Source: Fistularia commersonii
Lineage: Eukaryota; Chordata; Actinopteri; Syngnathiformes; Fistulariidae
Direction of reading: 5' to 3'
Length of the DNA stretch: 64,000 bases
NCBI GenBank assembly: GCA_037954325.1
Contig: JBBMNZ010000003.1
Span: 1,599,465 to 1,663,464, forward strand
In this document: positions 1 through 13,474 of the stretch, piece after piece
Numbering within the stretch: position 1 is the first letter of the stretch
Layout: each line of letters starts with the position of its first letter
Notes under the pieces: model-generated
Databases searched by the model: none
The model's input: only the letters and a program-made list of their open reading frames with translations
What the model was told of the DNA's origin: nothing
Made by a program: the position numbers and the translations under genes

Positions 1-152
1 CATTTGCAATGAAACAAAAAATGTAACAGTTAATTTTCATTTAATATTAATGGTTCAAAGAATATCAGGCTGAATGGCTCACATGGCTCACCCCTCACAT
101 ATTTTCACCTCACCAAATAGAGCCCTTTTTGAAAAAAGTTTGGACACCCCTG
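1..152. mobile_element. hAT-like terminal fragment, cut by the window start
   Basis: The sequence up to 152 ends in GTTTGGACACCCCTG preceded by a short A/T-rich stretch and a CCCTTTTTGA block. This resembles the terminal inverted repeat of vertebrate hAT elements, which read CAGGGGTGTCCAAAC at the other end. The opposite end is outside the window, so neither length nor target duplication can be checked. Confidence 0.4.
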
Positions 153-3100
153 GTCTAGAGGAACCCCAACTTAAGAGAGGTGTTGACGTTATCGACCGCT
201 CTGCTCATCTGCAGTTTAAAGCTGCAAACAAGCCGCCGTGACCCGACAGGACCAGTTACTGTGAAAGGTTTCTGTGTGTTTGTTTTGGTTTTCAGCGTTC
301 AGATCCGTCCGAATATGTCACAGCAAGGGTTGATCCTAACATTGACTGGTAAACCGGCCAGGGTGGACCTTAGCTCTTAACCCAGTGACAGCTCCAACAG
401 AAAGTGTGTAAGCCAAGCAGGAAAGACAATGGAGAGAGAATGCGATCTCAATATTCAGTATAATGTAGCAGATTTACCACTTGACGTACGTACAAACTGG
501 ATGTTTTGAACCTAACAATTAAAAAAGAACGAGCGATGTAGAGGTAGAGTCGAAATATACACCTGCTAAACTCCGGACGATGTTCCGAGAGAGTGGGAAA
601 TTGAATAAGAGAGAAAACAGTCACAGCGTTGATTAAGCAGACCAGAAAGAGTGGGAAACCATCCAGGTTTGCGCTCTGGCCTCGTGGGATGTATCAGGAG
701 CTGCCGAATTAGCACGCTGACGAACAGGCTTATTTTTGGATTAGACATGGGCTGCAGGGCCGGGGGCCAGTTTAGCCCCTTAGAGAACGGCAAACATTAT
801 CCACAAGGGAGGAGTACGACAATCATTCATCACAAACCTCACAGATCCTATTAGTCAGACCACATACGGACTAGACGGAATATAATATGTCCAGACAGGA
901 AGCCGATAATCGTCTATCATGGTAATGATACACAACACAATACCCAAGTGTGTTTTTTGTTTTTTTGTTTTTTTTTTTTTCAGGTCCATAATGATGGCCA
1001 GTTAACTGTCACAGGTGTATTTAAGGTCTATAAATGACAGAACTAATTCAATAATTAACACAGTCATTAGATATTATCAAACACTTTGGTAAATCAAATG
1101 AACTTCCATTAACCATTTTGGCAGCTCTTTGCAGATACGACAGAAAAACACAAAGGAGGACAAAAAATATGCAAAGGTTTCTCATGTCGTTTCAGCCTCC
1201 GCGGACGTTTTGTCCAGCTTAATGAACTTTGAGAGGCAAAAGGCTCAAGTATTTAGTCTTGACTGCAACACCTGCCAAGAATATACTGTACTTACTATAT
1301 TGATAATAAAATATCTACTCTCACCCACTAGACACTTTCATTTGTGAACGGTATTTCTCTCGCACACCATTAATACATGAAATGCGTGTTAAATGAAAAA
1401 ATGTTTGGCTAAAAAACATCACTACACCTTAATTTTTAATGTTCCTCGACAATGATGGGAGCTGCCAGGAGAACCTTGTGTCTACAGTTTCTCCATAATG
1501 TCCATTGTTTCTCAGATCTAAATAAATGACAACTAACACAATAGCTGACACTAGGAGCTGCAGTGGTATTGTAGCCTGGCCACACTTATACTTCCGTCAC
1601 ATTACAATATATGCAATATTATCCGTCATTTTCATCTATAATATGGCATCTTTACAAATGAAGGTGCAACTGTTTTAGATGAACTTTAACCTAATGCAAA
1701 AATGTACAATGAATGATAAAGACAACAGACAGTCAAGATGTGCAATCCCAAACCACTAAGTGTTCCTTAGTTTAGTATTTCACCACATTATATAGTTGGT
1801 AGGAAAGCAGATGTCATTGTCAACCAGCCGGTGTCCATTGGATATAGTCATATCTAGTAAAATACATGTTTTTTCCAAAGTCCTTGTAAAAAGACAAACA
1901 ATCATTTGTTTTCTGTTCGCTGTTATCACCTATCACTTTGACTTTTCTTAGTCAACTTGAGCCAACTGCCACCAAACTGCAACCGTGACTCATTGTTTGA
2001 CCCACTAAAACCTATAAAAAGGGTTGGTTCAAACTTGCTTGACTTGTTCTATCAGGTCAGATCACTTGATCAAGATGAATCCATTTCCATTGGAAATCTT
2101 CACCCGACCATGAACGGTATGGATCGTGTTGTCTCTTCAAAACATGTCATCACATGTCAACAGGACCAGATGGTTCCTTCCCGCTGACCGTCCGGCAAAC
2201 ATGAATCGGTAAAACTGAGACAAATATTGTTTTCCAGAAGAAACTAAAACTGATTCTGACATATTTTCAAGAAGAACATGCAACCTAGCATGACCTAAAA
2301 GCACTTGATACGCAGTCCAAATAGGCAGAAGATTGATTAAATCTTTATCCTCTGATAGAGCAGGCCTAATCAAAGAGACAAGGTTTTCCGCAGGTCACAT
2401 TTTCGGTTTTACTCAGAAGCAAGTGTTATTGCTGTGGTGAGACCAGCAGGTCCACCTGAGGACATCAGATGGTACTGGAGAGTGGGAGCTGCTCGATGGA
2501 TTTCACACATTTTAAACTGGAACGAAGAAAATGAATTCCGGTTATTGAGCTCCTGGAGTAGGCCGAAAGACTGATAGTTGGTGTATATACATTACTATCA
2601 ATACCTTAATTGCCTAATGATTTAACTAATAAATATGATTAATTTTTTTAATTTTCTAATCTTTTCTTCTTTACTTTTAAATAAAAACTCCATTGTGAAT
2701 TGCTGCCTTAAACAACACTTGAATGGACTTCTTTTTTTTTTTTTTTAAATGTTATTCAACAAAATATAAATTTTAACAATGCTGGTCAACGCTTTCGATG
2801 ACCAGCTACTTGCCAATCAGTCTCCCATAATATTTCAAAATTTGTATTAACTATCAGCACTGGAAAAAAGACAACGGGTCATGACCCCCGATCAACGTGA
2901 CACAATACTTCTCTCACGACTCAGTACATATATTTAACAAAATGTATGTAATCCAAGTGCCTTGCCCAAAAGTAGAAAAGTACCAATTTAAACCGAAATA
3001 TCGATCTTGCCTTCATTTTTCCATTAGTCCTGTCAATGTTCACACTCTTGAAGTTCCCCTAATCAAACTAGAAACACCTGATCTTCACAATACTTCTTCT

Positions 3101-3556
3101 TTAGAAACTGCTGCATTCTCTTACTAGCAGCACCTGGGTGTAAAATGGAGAACCGCCACCACAATGTCACAAAGACGTACTGTTAGATTCTACATTGAGC
3201 TGGAAAAATGAACTGCACTCCCTCTCCTTCCAGCAAACTCCATTCTAAAAATAGATGGGCATTCAAATCCCATGTCTCTCTTAACACTTTCTTCATTTAG
3301 GACTTTAAAATGGTTAGTGCCAAGTCTTATACCTGCCAGGGACGTTAATCCGTATCCAAAGTGTCCAAGAAACCAGCGCCCGGGTTCAAAACTGTCCAAA
3401 GTAGAAGAGGAAGGGAATGGAGTTCAGAGTGACCCAGCAGGATTGAGGAATGGCACCGGGCTCTGACAGATGATCTGATAGGCCAGCTATTCCTGACACT
3501 GGACGGCCGGGACCTGTGGGGACAGCTGTTGTGATAGGGTGGCGTTGGAGGGGGGA

Positions 3557-3565
3557 TATAAATAG
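3557..3565 (+). promoter_or_regulatory. Perfect TATA-box consensus inside the myo18a intron
   Basis: TATAAATAG sits in a locally GC-rich stretch (about 3,480-3,600) within otherwise AT-rich intron, on the strand opposite to myo18a. An initiation site would be expected near 3,588. The first downstream ATG (3,620) opens a short frame that runs into a (GT)n repeat, so no product is supported. It could be a decayed promoter, an unannotated non-coding transcript start, or chance. Confidence 0.25.
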
Positions 3566-3647
3566 AGCCGGGGCGACTCTCCCATCAAGCTGTCCACTGC
3601 CCATCAGCCGTCACCTACACATGCTGCTGCAGTTGGACCACTTTCAG

Positions 3648-3652
<5 letters not shown>

Positions 3653-3694
<42 letters not shown>
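3653..3694. repeat. (GT)n microsatellite
   Basis: An uninterrupted GT run of about 42 bp. Confidence 0.95.
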
Positions 3695-3696
<2 letters not shown>

Positions 3697-6242
3697 CACA
3701 AAAGTTTGGGAATGTGCAAGGATTCAACACTATTATTGCCATTACACAGAAGTATAGAAAGTGCAGCAACGTGACTAATAATGAAAACTAGAAGTGAGCG
3801 TCTCACATTATTACAAGTATATTATCAGCCCCTACAAGGTTTAGATCATGACTACTTGGGTTTGACATCACTGCGCATTCAAGGCACCCGGGTGTTAAGA
3901 GGCCATAGCTGAGGTTTAATCGTGTTTGTTTAAATATACAGCAGTGATACGTTTGCTTCTTCTTTTTAAAGACGAGTCAAACTACCAGGAAGATATGTTT
4001 CAGATGTTTAAGTGGATGTAGACAATTAGGAAAGTGAGTCTTTAAGCTACTCCTAGACATTTTTCAGACACTGTTGGACTTTAGGCAATTTCTTACGCCG
4101 AAAGAAATTTACGTGGGACTTGTAACAGAGAGATTGTTGTCTGGGAAAAGATGAATTCAATAACTTGGCCTTCATCTACATCATTTGAGAGAATACTGTA
4201 ACAAATGGAGACGAGAATGCGTGATTGTACCTTTCCACTTTGTCCAGTCATCGTCAAGCACAGCAATCCCACATCAGCTCCTCAAAACCAACTTTGTCTT
4301 CTTTTAACTTTGAGCAGATATTCTTTCACACATTATCCGGACTATGTCCACTCTGCATCACAATGCTAGAGTGTATGTTGTAAGTCTTCCTGTGTGAAAC
4401 CGGTCCAACTGGCCGAGAGGAAGAGGTTTGATCACGTAAAGGAAGGCCGAGCACAGAAAACAGAAGCAAAGATGAAAACGTCAACAATGGAAGCCGATCA
4501 TACCGAGTACATACCGATCAACCACACAAAAATTATAATTGATCACTGGTTTTATAGATGATGTAAGTAAAAGTTCTATCAAACCTGCTTTTAAATATAT
4601 TGTTTAAAGGTTTGACTTCCCAGAGCAGTTTCATGGGTGAAACTGTCAACCACTAGATGGAGCCAAGCAACTAGAACAACATCAGCATGTGTTCAGACTC
4701 CAGCAACCACACAAAGCCTCTATTATGTCCCAAGGGCTGGCATGATATTGAAGAGGGAACACCACAGCAATGGAGATCGAGCGTAAACACACCGGAAGGT
4801 GAACTTGAACTGACCACAGTGGAGGAAAGGTGGGGTAAAAGAGAGAAATGTACCGACGTAACATAATGCACAATGGTGTCTCTCGCTAAAGAAGAAGTGT
4901 GAAACGGGAAGGAATTGGACAGTTTTACATTGAAGAAGGATCTAAAATGCGCTTATCTGATTCCTGTGTGTAAAGGGACAGATGATCTACAGAGGCTGCA
5001 TCATTCAAAAGTGTACATGGAAGGTTCAGTGTTGTGCGTTCAGTCAACGCGGTTTAAGAGGATACAGTCTACAGTAGCTCTGCAAGTTTAAAACATCGCA
5101 AGAGATTCACTCTCGTGGTCCAAAGCAGAGTAAAGCAGAAAGAAAACCTATTCATGTTGACAATATATCTACCAAGAAATGAAAAAAGACATAAGTAATA
5201 GTTATAGTGATTAGTGATGGTATATGTAACTTGCAGGACAATGACAATACAATCTAGACAAAAAAATATATATCTATTTTAATAGATAAAGTAAGACTTA
5301 TTATTTCTTACAGCTATTTGTAAGAAAATACATGCAGATCGTAAGGAATTTTCCTTGAAATTTAAAATTAATTAAGTGTCTCAAAATGGCAAATAATTCC
5401 CCTTGATAAACACATTCCTGAAACTGAAAATAAACAAAAATGAGTTGAAATATTTACATTATATGTATGTTATATGTACGCATCTGTACATTTAATGCTG
5501 AATCAAGTTGAATAGAATATTGGCATTATTGAATTGTTACAATTAGAAAAAAATAACTTTCATTTGTATGCCTATACAAAAAAAATTGAATTCATACATG
5601 GAAAAAAAAGCATGAGATGTAAAGAATGACATGCACTATCACTGATGCCACTTTTTATACCAATAAAATTCTTTCGTCCAGCATAACATCATAACTTTTT
5701 GAAAGAATAACTATATTGGCCAACCTTCGTCAAATTTAAGATGGTAATACATCTAGGTTTTAGTTGGAAAATAAGTTTGAAGGACCACACCGTTCCACAA
5801 TGCATTCCTGCAAGCCAACTGACCACAAGTGAAGTTAAAGTATGAACATTGTTACTGTGGAACATTAAAACAACCTTCATATTACAACATCTCTACGTAA
5901 CATGGTTTTTACCATCGCCGAGTGAGACGCGTCAGTAACTTGTGTGAAACATGTCTAGACAACAATATACTGTCTCATTTGGAAAACCATGGTGTCATTT
6001 CCAGCATACTGATTTCAAGGGAACATGGCTAGAGATGCCTATCATTCATTTCCTTGGTATTGAGGCTTTTCTAGGATGGTGTTCTCAGACAGATTTCATA
6101 ATAAACAATAAAGCTACTTTTTATGAGTTACTGAAGAAACAGTCCAATGGGGGCGTGAGTTTGGGAGTTCCTGGAGTGAAATGAAAAGAGCAGTTATTCA
6201 ATATAATATGCTCGCTATATTGTGATTTTAAGAGCTTGTTCA

Positions 6243-6243
6243 A

Positions 6244-6274
<31 letters not shown>

Positions 6275-6280
6275 TTTTTT
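6243..6280. repeat. A-tract plus (TA)n microsatellite
   Basis: An A-tract followed by about 12 TA units and a T-tract. Confidence 0.9.
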
Positions 6281-6487
6281 TATTTCCTTTTGACTGCTTC
6301 ACATACTGTGTTTAGAAACATTAGGTCACAGCCCTTCTCCTTTCACCTCTTCTTTGACATGGGTCAACTTCACATCGCATTTCCACAACGACACGTGACG
6401 CTACTTTCATGCTCCAAGCAGAACGTTCTCCGTTAGGCTCTGATAGCAGCAGATGGTAACAGTAGTTGTTGCCAAATCTCAAATCTG

Positions 6488-6524
6488 TCACACACACACA
6501 CAAACACACACACACGCACACACA
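6488..6524. repeat. Short imperfect (CA)n
   Basis: CA repeat interrupted by AA and CG dinucleotides. Confidence 0.85.
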
Positions 6525-7501
6525 GGATTATACCATAATCTATTCAATCATTTTGCCATCAAGAGAACATTTTCATTCTGGGGGAAATGAATGTATTTGT
6601 AAGGGACAAGTTGATTTGGCCACCGGACTGAAATGAGTGGCTCCCATTTTGACACCCTTGCTTCACATTTTAGACACATCACCATCCATATAACCTCTTA
6701 AATTTACATTATCAATTTTTTCATGATTTTTTTTTCTATTATTAGAACATTTCAAGCTATTTTTCTCTATTTTCAGGTTAATCTGATCTGCATCTTTCAG
6801 ATATTTCTTGCAATTCTAGTCTACAAGTCAAGTCGTACAATTTTCAGTGTGTGCTGATTTAAAGTCATTATTTGCCTATTAAAAGCTAATGTTTCATACA
6901 TTTTAAGATGAATTAAATATCATTTATGACTAATTCATTTTGCTGATCTTTAATAAATGTACTTCTTGTACTTCCTATAAAAATCTTATTCTGCATAAAT
7001 TAGTGAACCGTATGTTGTAAAGGAAATTAATTTTCTATTTTCAAGTTAAAATCTCAAGATGCAATATCACATTTCCAAAATAAAGTTTATTTATGGTTAC
7101 ACAGTTTTGTCTCTGCCTCCTTCAGATAAAAATTGTGAAAAATTTATTCGATGGGAAACCAAAATGTCCAAAAAAAGTGATAAGGAATGACTTGCTCACA
7201 TAATAAAACTAGGTAGACATGCCATTTATAGTGTCACTAAGGGTCCAGTCTATGTACAAAATGTAATCAACAGACGTCCCAAAAGTTGTTACGATCCTGC
7301 ATTCCAATCCTGCAATCAGCTACATGCGATCGTATAGATATTCTTTTATCATCCCTTGCAACTGAAAAAGAAACTGATTAAGTCAAAATATCATAGGTCA
7401 TTTGAAATACAGAAACAATTCAAGCAAACACAGTGTAAAGGGCCCCTACTATGCACACATTATGCACCATCATAAAGTAAAAGATGCTCAAGACAATTGA
7501 C

Positions 7502-7511
7502 GTGTGTGTGT

Positions 7512-7557
<46 letters not shown>

Positions 7558-7568
7558 GTGTGTGTGCG
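7502..7568. repeat. (GT)n microsatellite with GC interruptions
   Basis: GT repeat with CGCAC and GC interruptions. A (CA)n run follows 115 bp later, so the two form an inverted pair. Confidence 0.95.
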
Positions 7569-7681
7569 AGATGCCTTACTGAACAACTCCATATCTCAGC
7601 TGGGAGGCAGATGTGAGTCACACAGAGTGCATGTTGTCTTTGTGGGTATAGATGCACATGTGATACTAACACATATTTCAG

Positions 7682-7714
7682 CGCACACACACATACACAC
7701 ACACACACACACAC
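7682..7714. repeat. (CA)n microsatellite
   Basis: CA run with one TA interruption; complementary to the GT run at 7,502. Confidence 0.95.
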
Positions 7715-9281
7715 TTGCTTGCATGCACTGAACAGGAAGCATTCAGAATTTTTATTGTCCTCCTTTTCAACAAAAGTTTCCATGTATCTTTTGATTTGGT
7801 AACTTTTAATGTGTTATATAATCTACACACCTGTATATTACACACAAAGTAAAGTCTAATAAAAATAAAGCTTCATTTATTCATTAAGTTCCACGAGTGA
7901 TCTGGAAGTTATGGGGAAACTTTTTGCCTATATCAGCAGTCGGCTGAAAAATGAGAAAGTAAGGAGCTAAAACTATCAAGAAATTACATTAACAACTCTT
8001 GGCTAAACTTCTTAAATACGGTTTAAGATACTTCTTAAAACATGAAAAGCGAAATTAATGCACAAAATCATAGTTTTCATCCATTTTAGCATGACACATT
8101 CAAAGAGCAGGTTGCATCATTCCCAGCCTTGTAATAGCTAATGATGTTACTTGGAATTTGTCTATAATATCTACATAATATCTCTCCCAGTAATTGCAGG
8201 TACATACAGAAGAGAAGGAATCCTACTTCTTTAGCTGTCAGCTGACACGAGTATATTAACTGAATGGAGGATTCTTCACAGGACAGTCAGAGAGGTTGAA
8301 GTACTTTTGGAGTTCCAGTACTATTTCTATGAAGAGCTGCTCATCTGAAAACATGACAACCAGGCTGAACAGCAATCAGCGGCAGCCATGCCTTACTTCC
8401 TCCTGCATGCTAATTCAGCCTGCCAACAGTAATCTCTGTGGAATGCCTGCGTCGGACAAAACATGGATATTGCTATTTAAACAAGTCCTACGTTTCCAAC
8501 AATTGTGACCTGGTCTGTGTGGGCCAGCAGTTGCTTCACAGGAAACAACCTTCCAGGATAAGACATGGATTAACACCATCAGGGACGATCATTTTCACTG
8601 GCAGCTTTGACGCCGTCAGCTACTCGCCGTCAGCAGCGACTTCTTGTGCACGATAACTTAATAATGAATTCTGACCTGGTCAATTCTCACTTCTACGTTG
8701 ATGGTGGAAGTTCAGTATCATCACAGCAAAGGTCCAGTATTTCTTATAGGGTGTAGTTTTCTTGTGCCATTAAATAGTTTGTAAACAAGAAGTATTATAG
8801 ATACACTTATCCTCGGGTTCACTAATGTAAACTGGATGAAAAGATTGCTGAATATTGTTTCCTGAAAATAAGTATTGTTCTTTCCCGAAGAACATCTGAA
8901 TGGTTGATTTGTTAAGTGTGTTTATTTTTTCTTTGTGTGTTTATGGTTGAAAATCTGGTTTCAGACAAAAACCAGAGGCAAACAGTTGGGCTTAACTTCT
9001 TCATGACACAGCAACCAAATGAAAATAAAAATAAAAGAAATCCCTTTAGCTTATTTAGTCATAGTCATAGAAATGATAACTAAATGATTTTGTAAAAATC
9101 TATAATTGTTTGAGAAGATCCTGAATTGAATTATGGGATCTCAGAATTGAATGTATTATCTAAACTAAACATCAAATAATGATTATTTACAGAGGACAAA
9201 CATCCAACATCACATTATTAAAACAATAATACTTTGAAGAAAAATGTAACTTTGCATTTTTAAATGTGAATTACATAATCA

Positions 9282-9312
9282 GCGCACACACACACACACA
9301 CACACACACACC
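9282..9312. repeat. (CA)n microsatellite
   Basis: Uninterrupted CA run of about 30 bp. Confidence 0.95.
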
Positions 9313-9823
9313 GTGGGGAACAATGAGTCCGTTACACAGCACGTCCACTGCCCACACAAGCCTCTGGGCTTGGATCTGCTGAGGGATGATAGATTTAGCA
9401 CTGTGCTATTCACTGCCCTGTTTGCCCAAACAGAAACACAACTCCAGATAACATGAGTGGCACTCCATGCCTGCTGGTGCGTCACCTTTGAGTATGTGTG
9501 TGGGTGTGTGTGTGGGTGTGCGTGCTCATTAATAAGTGATTTTGCAGGATATGCCACAGTAGCTCACCTGCATATTGATCTATTTATAGGTATATTTGTC
9601 CAATACTTTCAGCTCCTTCAAACACCAAAGACAAGAAGATAAAAAAGAGCCAAAACACCAAAACAGCTGCAGAGAAAGCCTGTGTCCTTGCGAACTAAAC
9701 AATGCAACGGCTACATATGAGTGTTTGGAGCCAAATTTGGACTGATCAGTCATCGACGAACGTGCACACCCCGACCCAAATGACAAAGACGACCCCAGAC
9801 TTTATAACGAGTGGTGCCACGAC

Positions 9824-10438
9824 TGTTGAGCCGCATTTTGTAATAACAGTGCATTTTGTAATAAACATCCAAAACGTAATAACTTTTTCATTTCATTTTG
9901 TAATACAGCCGAATTTTGCAATAAACTGCCCCAACGCGTTTTAAAATAAATTTTGCCGCATTATGTAATAAGTTATTACATATTGAGAAGATTATTACAA
10001 AATGCACTTGCAACTTTTTTATTCTCTAGGAAATGTAATAACATGGTGCATTATGTAATAACAATTCTAAAGCATAGTTTATTTGTCTGTTAATTGTATT
10101 TTATTTTACTTTAAAGTATTTGTAAAAGCTAGGCCTATTATTAGTATCACTGTATTAGCCTAGTAGCTGCACTTAGCAATTACTATCAGTACACTATTCA
10201 AAGGTTGCATTAACAGAGAATATTCTATAAATTCCATGTTATTACATTTCCTAGAGAATAAAAAAGTTGCGAGAGCATTTTGAAATAATCTTCTTAAAAT
10301 GTAATAACTTATTATATAATGTGGCAAAATGTATTACAAAATGCTTCTGGGCAGTTTATTACAAAATGAAATGAAAAAGTTATTACATTTTGGACGTTTA
10401 TTACAAAATGCACCTTTATTACAAAATGCGTCTCAACA
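9824..10438. mobile_element. 615-bp MITE with long inverted arms
   Basis: Two arms of about 220-230 bp (9,824-10,055 and 10,225-10,438) are imperfect inverted copies. The outermost seven bases are TGTTGAG and CTCAACA. The hexamer CACGAC flanks both ends (9,818-9,823 and 10,439-10,444) and is best read as a target-site duplication. Within each arm the motif CATTTTGTAATAA or its complement recurs many times. The centre (about 10,055-10,225) is unique and AT-rich. There is no transposase, so this is a non-autonomous DNA element. A six-base duplication does not point clearly to one superfamily. Confidence 0.8.
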
Positions 10439-12503
10439 CACGACATTCAGCTCTAAGCGAACGGTCTGTAAAAATCGGTTTATCTTCATAAAGATCAGTC
10501 AAGTCTTTCAAGTCTTGTTGTGGTTAATATCAGACGTATTCATGATTCTTTCTTTGAGGTTTGATCTCAAAAAATGTAGCACCACAGACTATGTTTTCAG
10601 GATATTTATATGTCAAAAGAGAATAGTTGTGTTGGAGTGAGTGTTCTAACAAGAGCAAAAAAAAAAAAAGATTGTAATCTTGGCTGTGTGTTTGAACATG
10701 CTCCGAAATGCTACTTCCCTCTGTCCCAGATACAAATAGTAGCAACACCCATCCAATGGCTCTAAGGGGAATTTAAATGGGAGTTCCTGTTCACTCCAAC
10801 CCCCTCGATCCAGCTTTGAATTCCCTGTGACTCAAATGAAAAGGCTGGACTGACTCTGGAGAAAGGAAATGGCAGATCTAGATCCGCTGCAACTCTTACG
10901 CCGAACAAAACACTTCCTGGCTTTGGCCCTTTTCAGAATGGATAATTAAACACACACACACATCCAGAAAATGCAATTGGATGGTTTTTCATTAACAGCA
11001 AACTGAAGTTATCAAATCCACAGAAAAGATTTAAAGTTTCGGATAAACTCTATTGAATTGTGACAGAAAATAGAGAAAATGAAGGATAAAAACACCTTCC
11101 CTTTTTGGACTCTTCAATATGATCTAAAACAAACACAAACTAGGGTGAAACAAACTGAAGATGCTAATGATTTTTTTATTATAACTTTCAGGCAGCCTCT
11201 TTGTTGATATTCTATATTTGGCGTGACAGGAATTCTCCGGCTTGTCCAACAATAATAGCTGTTTCTTGTCAGCAGTCTGAACAAGGGACCTATGGAATAT
11301 TCAAATCCTGCCATCATATATAGAACTGGTAATCAGCCTCTAAACACAATTCCTAGCGCTGAAAAAAATATTGCACAAAAAATAACAACTGCTGTCACTG
11401 AGAACCAAACACTGGGAAAACTTAACCCCATGTAACAAACATCAACTTTTCATATTTTGCATATAATGCAGAACAAACATTCTTGTAATTCCTCCAGACC
11501 CTCACGCCAAAAAAAAGATAGCAGCAGAACAGCCCTTTCCCATGAAGCTGTTTTCCCTTTTTAATAGCAACCATTCTTGTATCTTTTATAACAAATAGAG
11601 TACTTCTGATCATAATTTTTTTAAAGAATTTCCAAGAATTTCTTGGAAAATTTATGCCATTTAAATACCTGTATGTAATTTGCAAAGATTCTTACCTTGC
11701 TACTTACTGCTGATGTTTATTTGATCTTGACAATTTATTGATTGCATTTTCTCATCATTTTGCATCAGCATGTTAAGAAAAGAAAGTATTCGGGAATACT
11801 TCAATCTCTTTATTGTGGCTTTTGGAATTCTTTCTTAATTCAGCAAGCTAAAACGACAAACAAACTATTTAATACTAAATACTACATTTAAAAAAAAATA
11901 TTAAAAAATTGTTATATTGTCATCCCCCTGTCCCCCACAACTATGGTATCAGTTTTAAGCTCGGTATGACTGTAAAGTGCAATAAAATAAACTACAGAGA
12001 CACATATTTAATATGCCATATGCTTGATCAATTTGTTATATCTCCTTTTGCAGCTGGACACAGGTTGTGAAAGTTGTGAAAATGGTGTTATTATGTTTGG
12101 TTCATATTTGGTTGAATGCTGAAAAACATTTGACATTGATATCGCCTCACTTTTAATTCAAAGTACCACAATCCAACATCTTTCAAATGTCAATACATTA
12201 ACCTCTATTCAAGGTGACGTTTTAATGACTTTTAGCTGGTTTTAAGTCCACATTTGGAGTTTATCTTAACGCTAAACGAAGCCATTAAAATGAATGAAAA
12301 CAAACCACCAAAATGCACCGTCTGCTCGAAGTCTTTTTGACATTGATATTTGACAACTGACGTGACATTTCAGGACAGCGAGTTGTTACGGTCTATTCAA
12401 ACTCAATAGCTACTCAAATGTGATCAATATAAATCAGAATTAAAAGATGAACTATAATATTGGGCCTATCGAGTGTCTGTGCATCTTCTGACTAGACCTC
12501 TGT

Positions 12504-13169
12504 CAGGGGTCGGCAACCTGTAACACCCAAAGAGCCATTTGGACCCGGTTTCCTCCGAAAAGAAAACACTGGGAGCCGCAATTACTTTTTGACGTCTAAA
12601 ATAAAGGTACCACTGTATATATTGCTTTTTATTACCTTTACACTTTGTTTAAACAAGTGTGTCGTGTGTTGCTTCTGAAATTCACAAAGTATTATGGAGA
12701 AAATAAAATTTTATCTATGTAATGAACTCATTTTGAGCTTTGGGCTTTCAGAGCGTGTAGCGGAGCCTTGACCTGAATTTTAAAAATAAATCGGGAAAAA
12801 AAAATCACTGTGTCAGTAAACAATAAAAAATAAATATTTGCAAAATATCTTCATAAATATTTATTTTACCTGGTTTATGGGACTTCTGCGCCTGGACTTC
12901 TGCGCACAGCATCTCCAAATCGGGACTTTACCGACTGGCGGGTATACCGGCTTCCGCCAGTGTGACGTTATTTTGAGCGGCGAAAAATAATAAATATAAT
13001 TCTATTTAATATTTCAAGATCACAATAATCTTCCAACTTAGAACTAAAAGTAAAAAAAAGGAATTAACACAAATGAAATACACTTCAATTAAATATTTAT
13101 AATTTATTTTCCTCAAGCCACTCGGAGCCGCGGTGTAAAGATGGAAGAGCCGTGGGTTGCCGACCCCTG
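12504..13169 (+). mobile_element. hAT-type non-autonomous element, copy A
   Basis: The 666-bp element starts CAGGGGTCGGCAACC and ends GGTTGCCGACCCCTG, perfect 15-bp inverted termini. The eight bases on each side (ACCTCTGT and ACCTATGT) match at seven positions, the size expected of a hAT target duplication. No open frame suggests a transposase. Copies B (41,297) and C (60,001) belong to the same family. Confidence 0.88.
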
Positions 13170-13243
13170 ACCTATGTGATTAATGTATTAAGAATATAAA
13201 ACTATGTGTGTATCAAGTCATCTTTTTTTATTAGCTGTGGTAG

Positions 13244-13474
13244 TCCAGTGTGCTCCACCAGTGGCAATGTAAAGAGAAAGGTTCGTTGATGTGTGCTGTC
13301 AGGTGCACTGACTGTGGGGTCTGCTGTGTCACTGTGCTCAGTGGACAGAAAGAGTGTGCTGACAGCAGTGTTTTAGAGGAGCAGCAGTCAGCATTCAAAG
13401 TGGCCAAACAAGCTGTGGCATCTGACAGACACGCACTGCAGCTCTGGGCTCTGAAAGAAAGGCAGCAGAAATAA
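13244..13474 (+). other. Unidentified exon-like ORF, 76 codons plus stop
   Basis: The frame follows a pyrimidine-rich stretch ending in TAG (13,241-13,243) and runs to a TAA stop. Third positions are G/C-rich, unlike the surrounding intron. The peptide has a Cys-rich first half and an Ala/Gln/Glu-rich, helix-like second half ending in KERQQK. It lies about 75 bp after hAT copy A. It could be the last exon of an unrecognised plus-strand gene, a displaced exon or a coincidental frame. I do not recognise a family. Confidence 0.25.

Noticed and set aside
7460..7783. Minus-strand ORF with CVCV and THTH runs
   Set aside because: Produced by the GT and CA microsatellites; no other coding sign.
10329..10640. 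103-codon plus-strand ORF
   Set aside because: Starts inside the MITE arm and reads through its sub-repeats.
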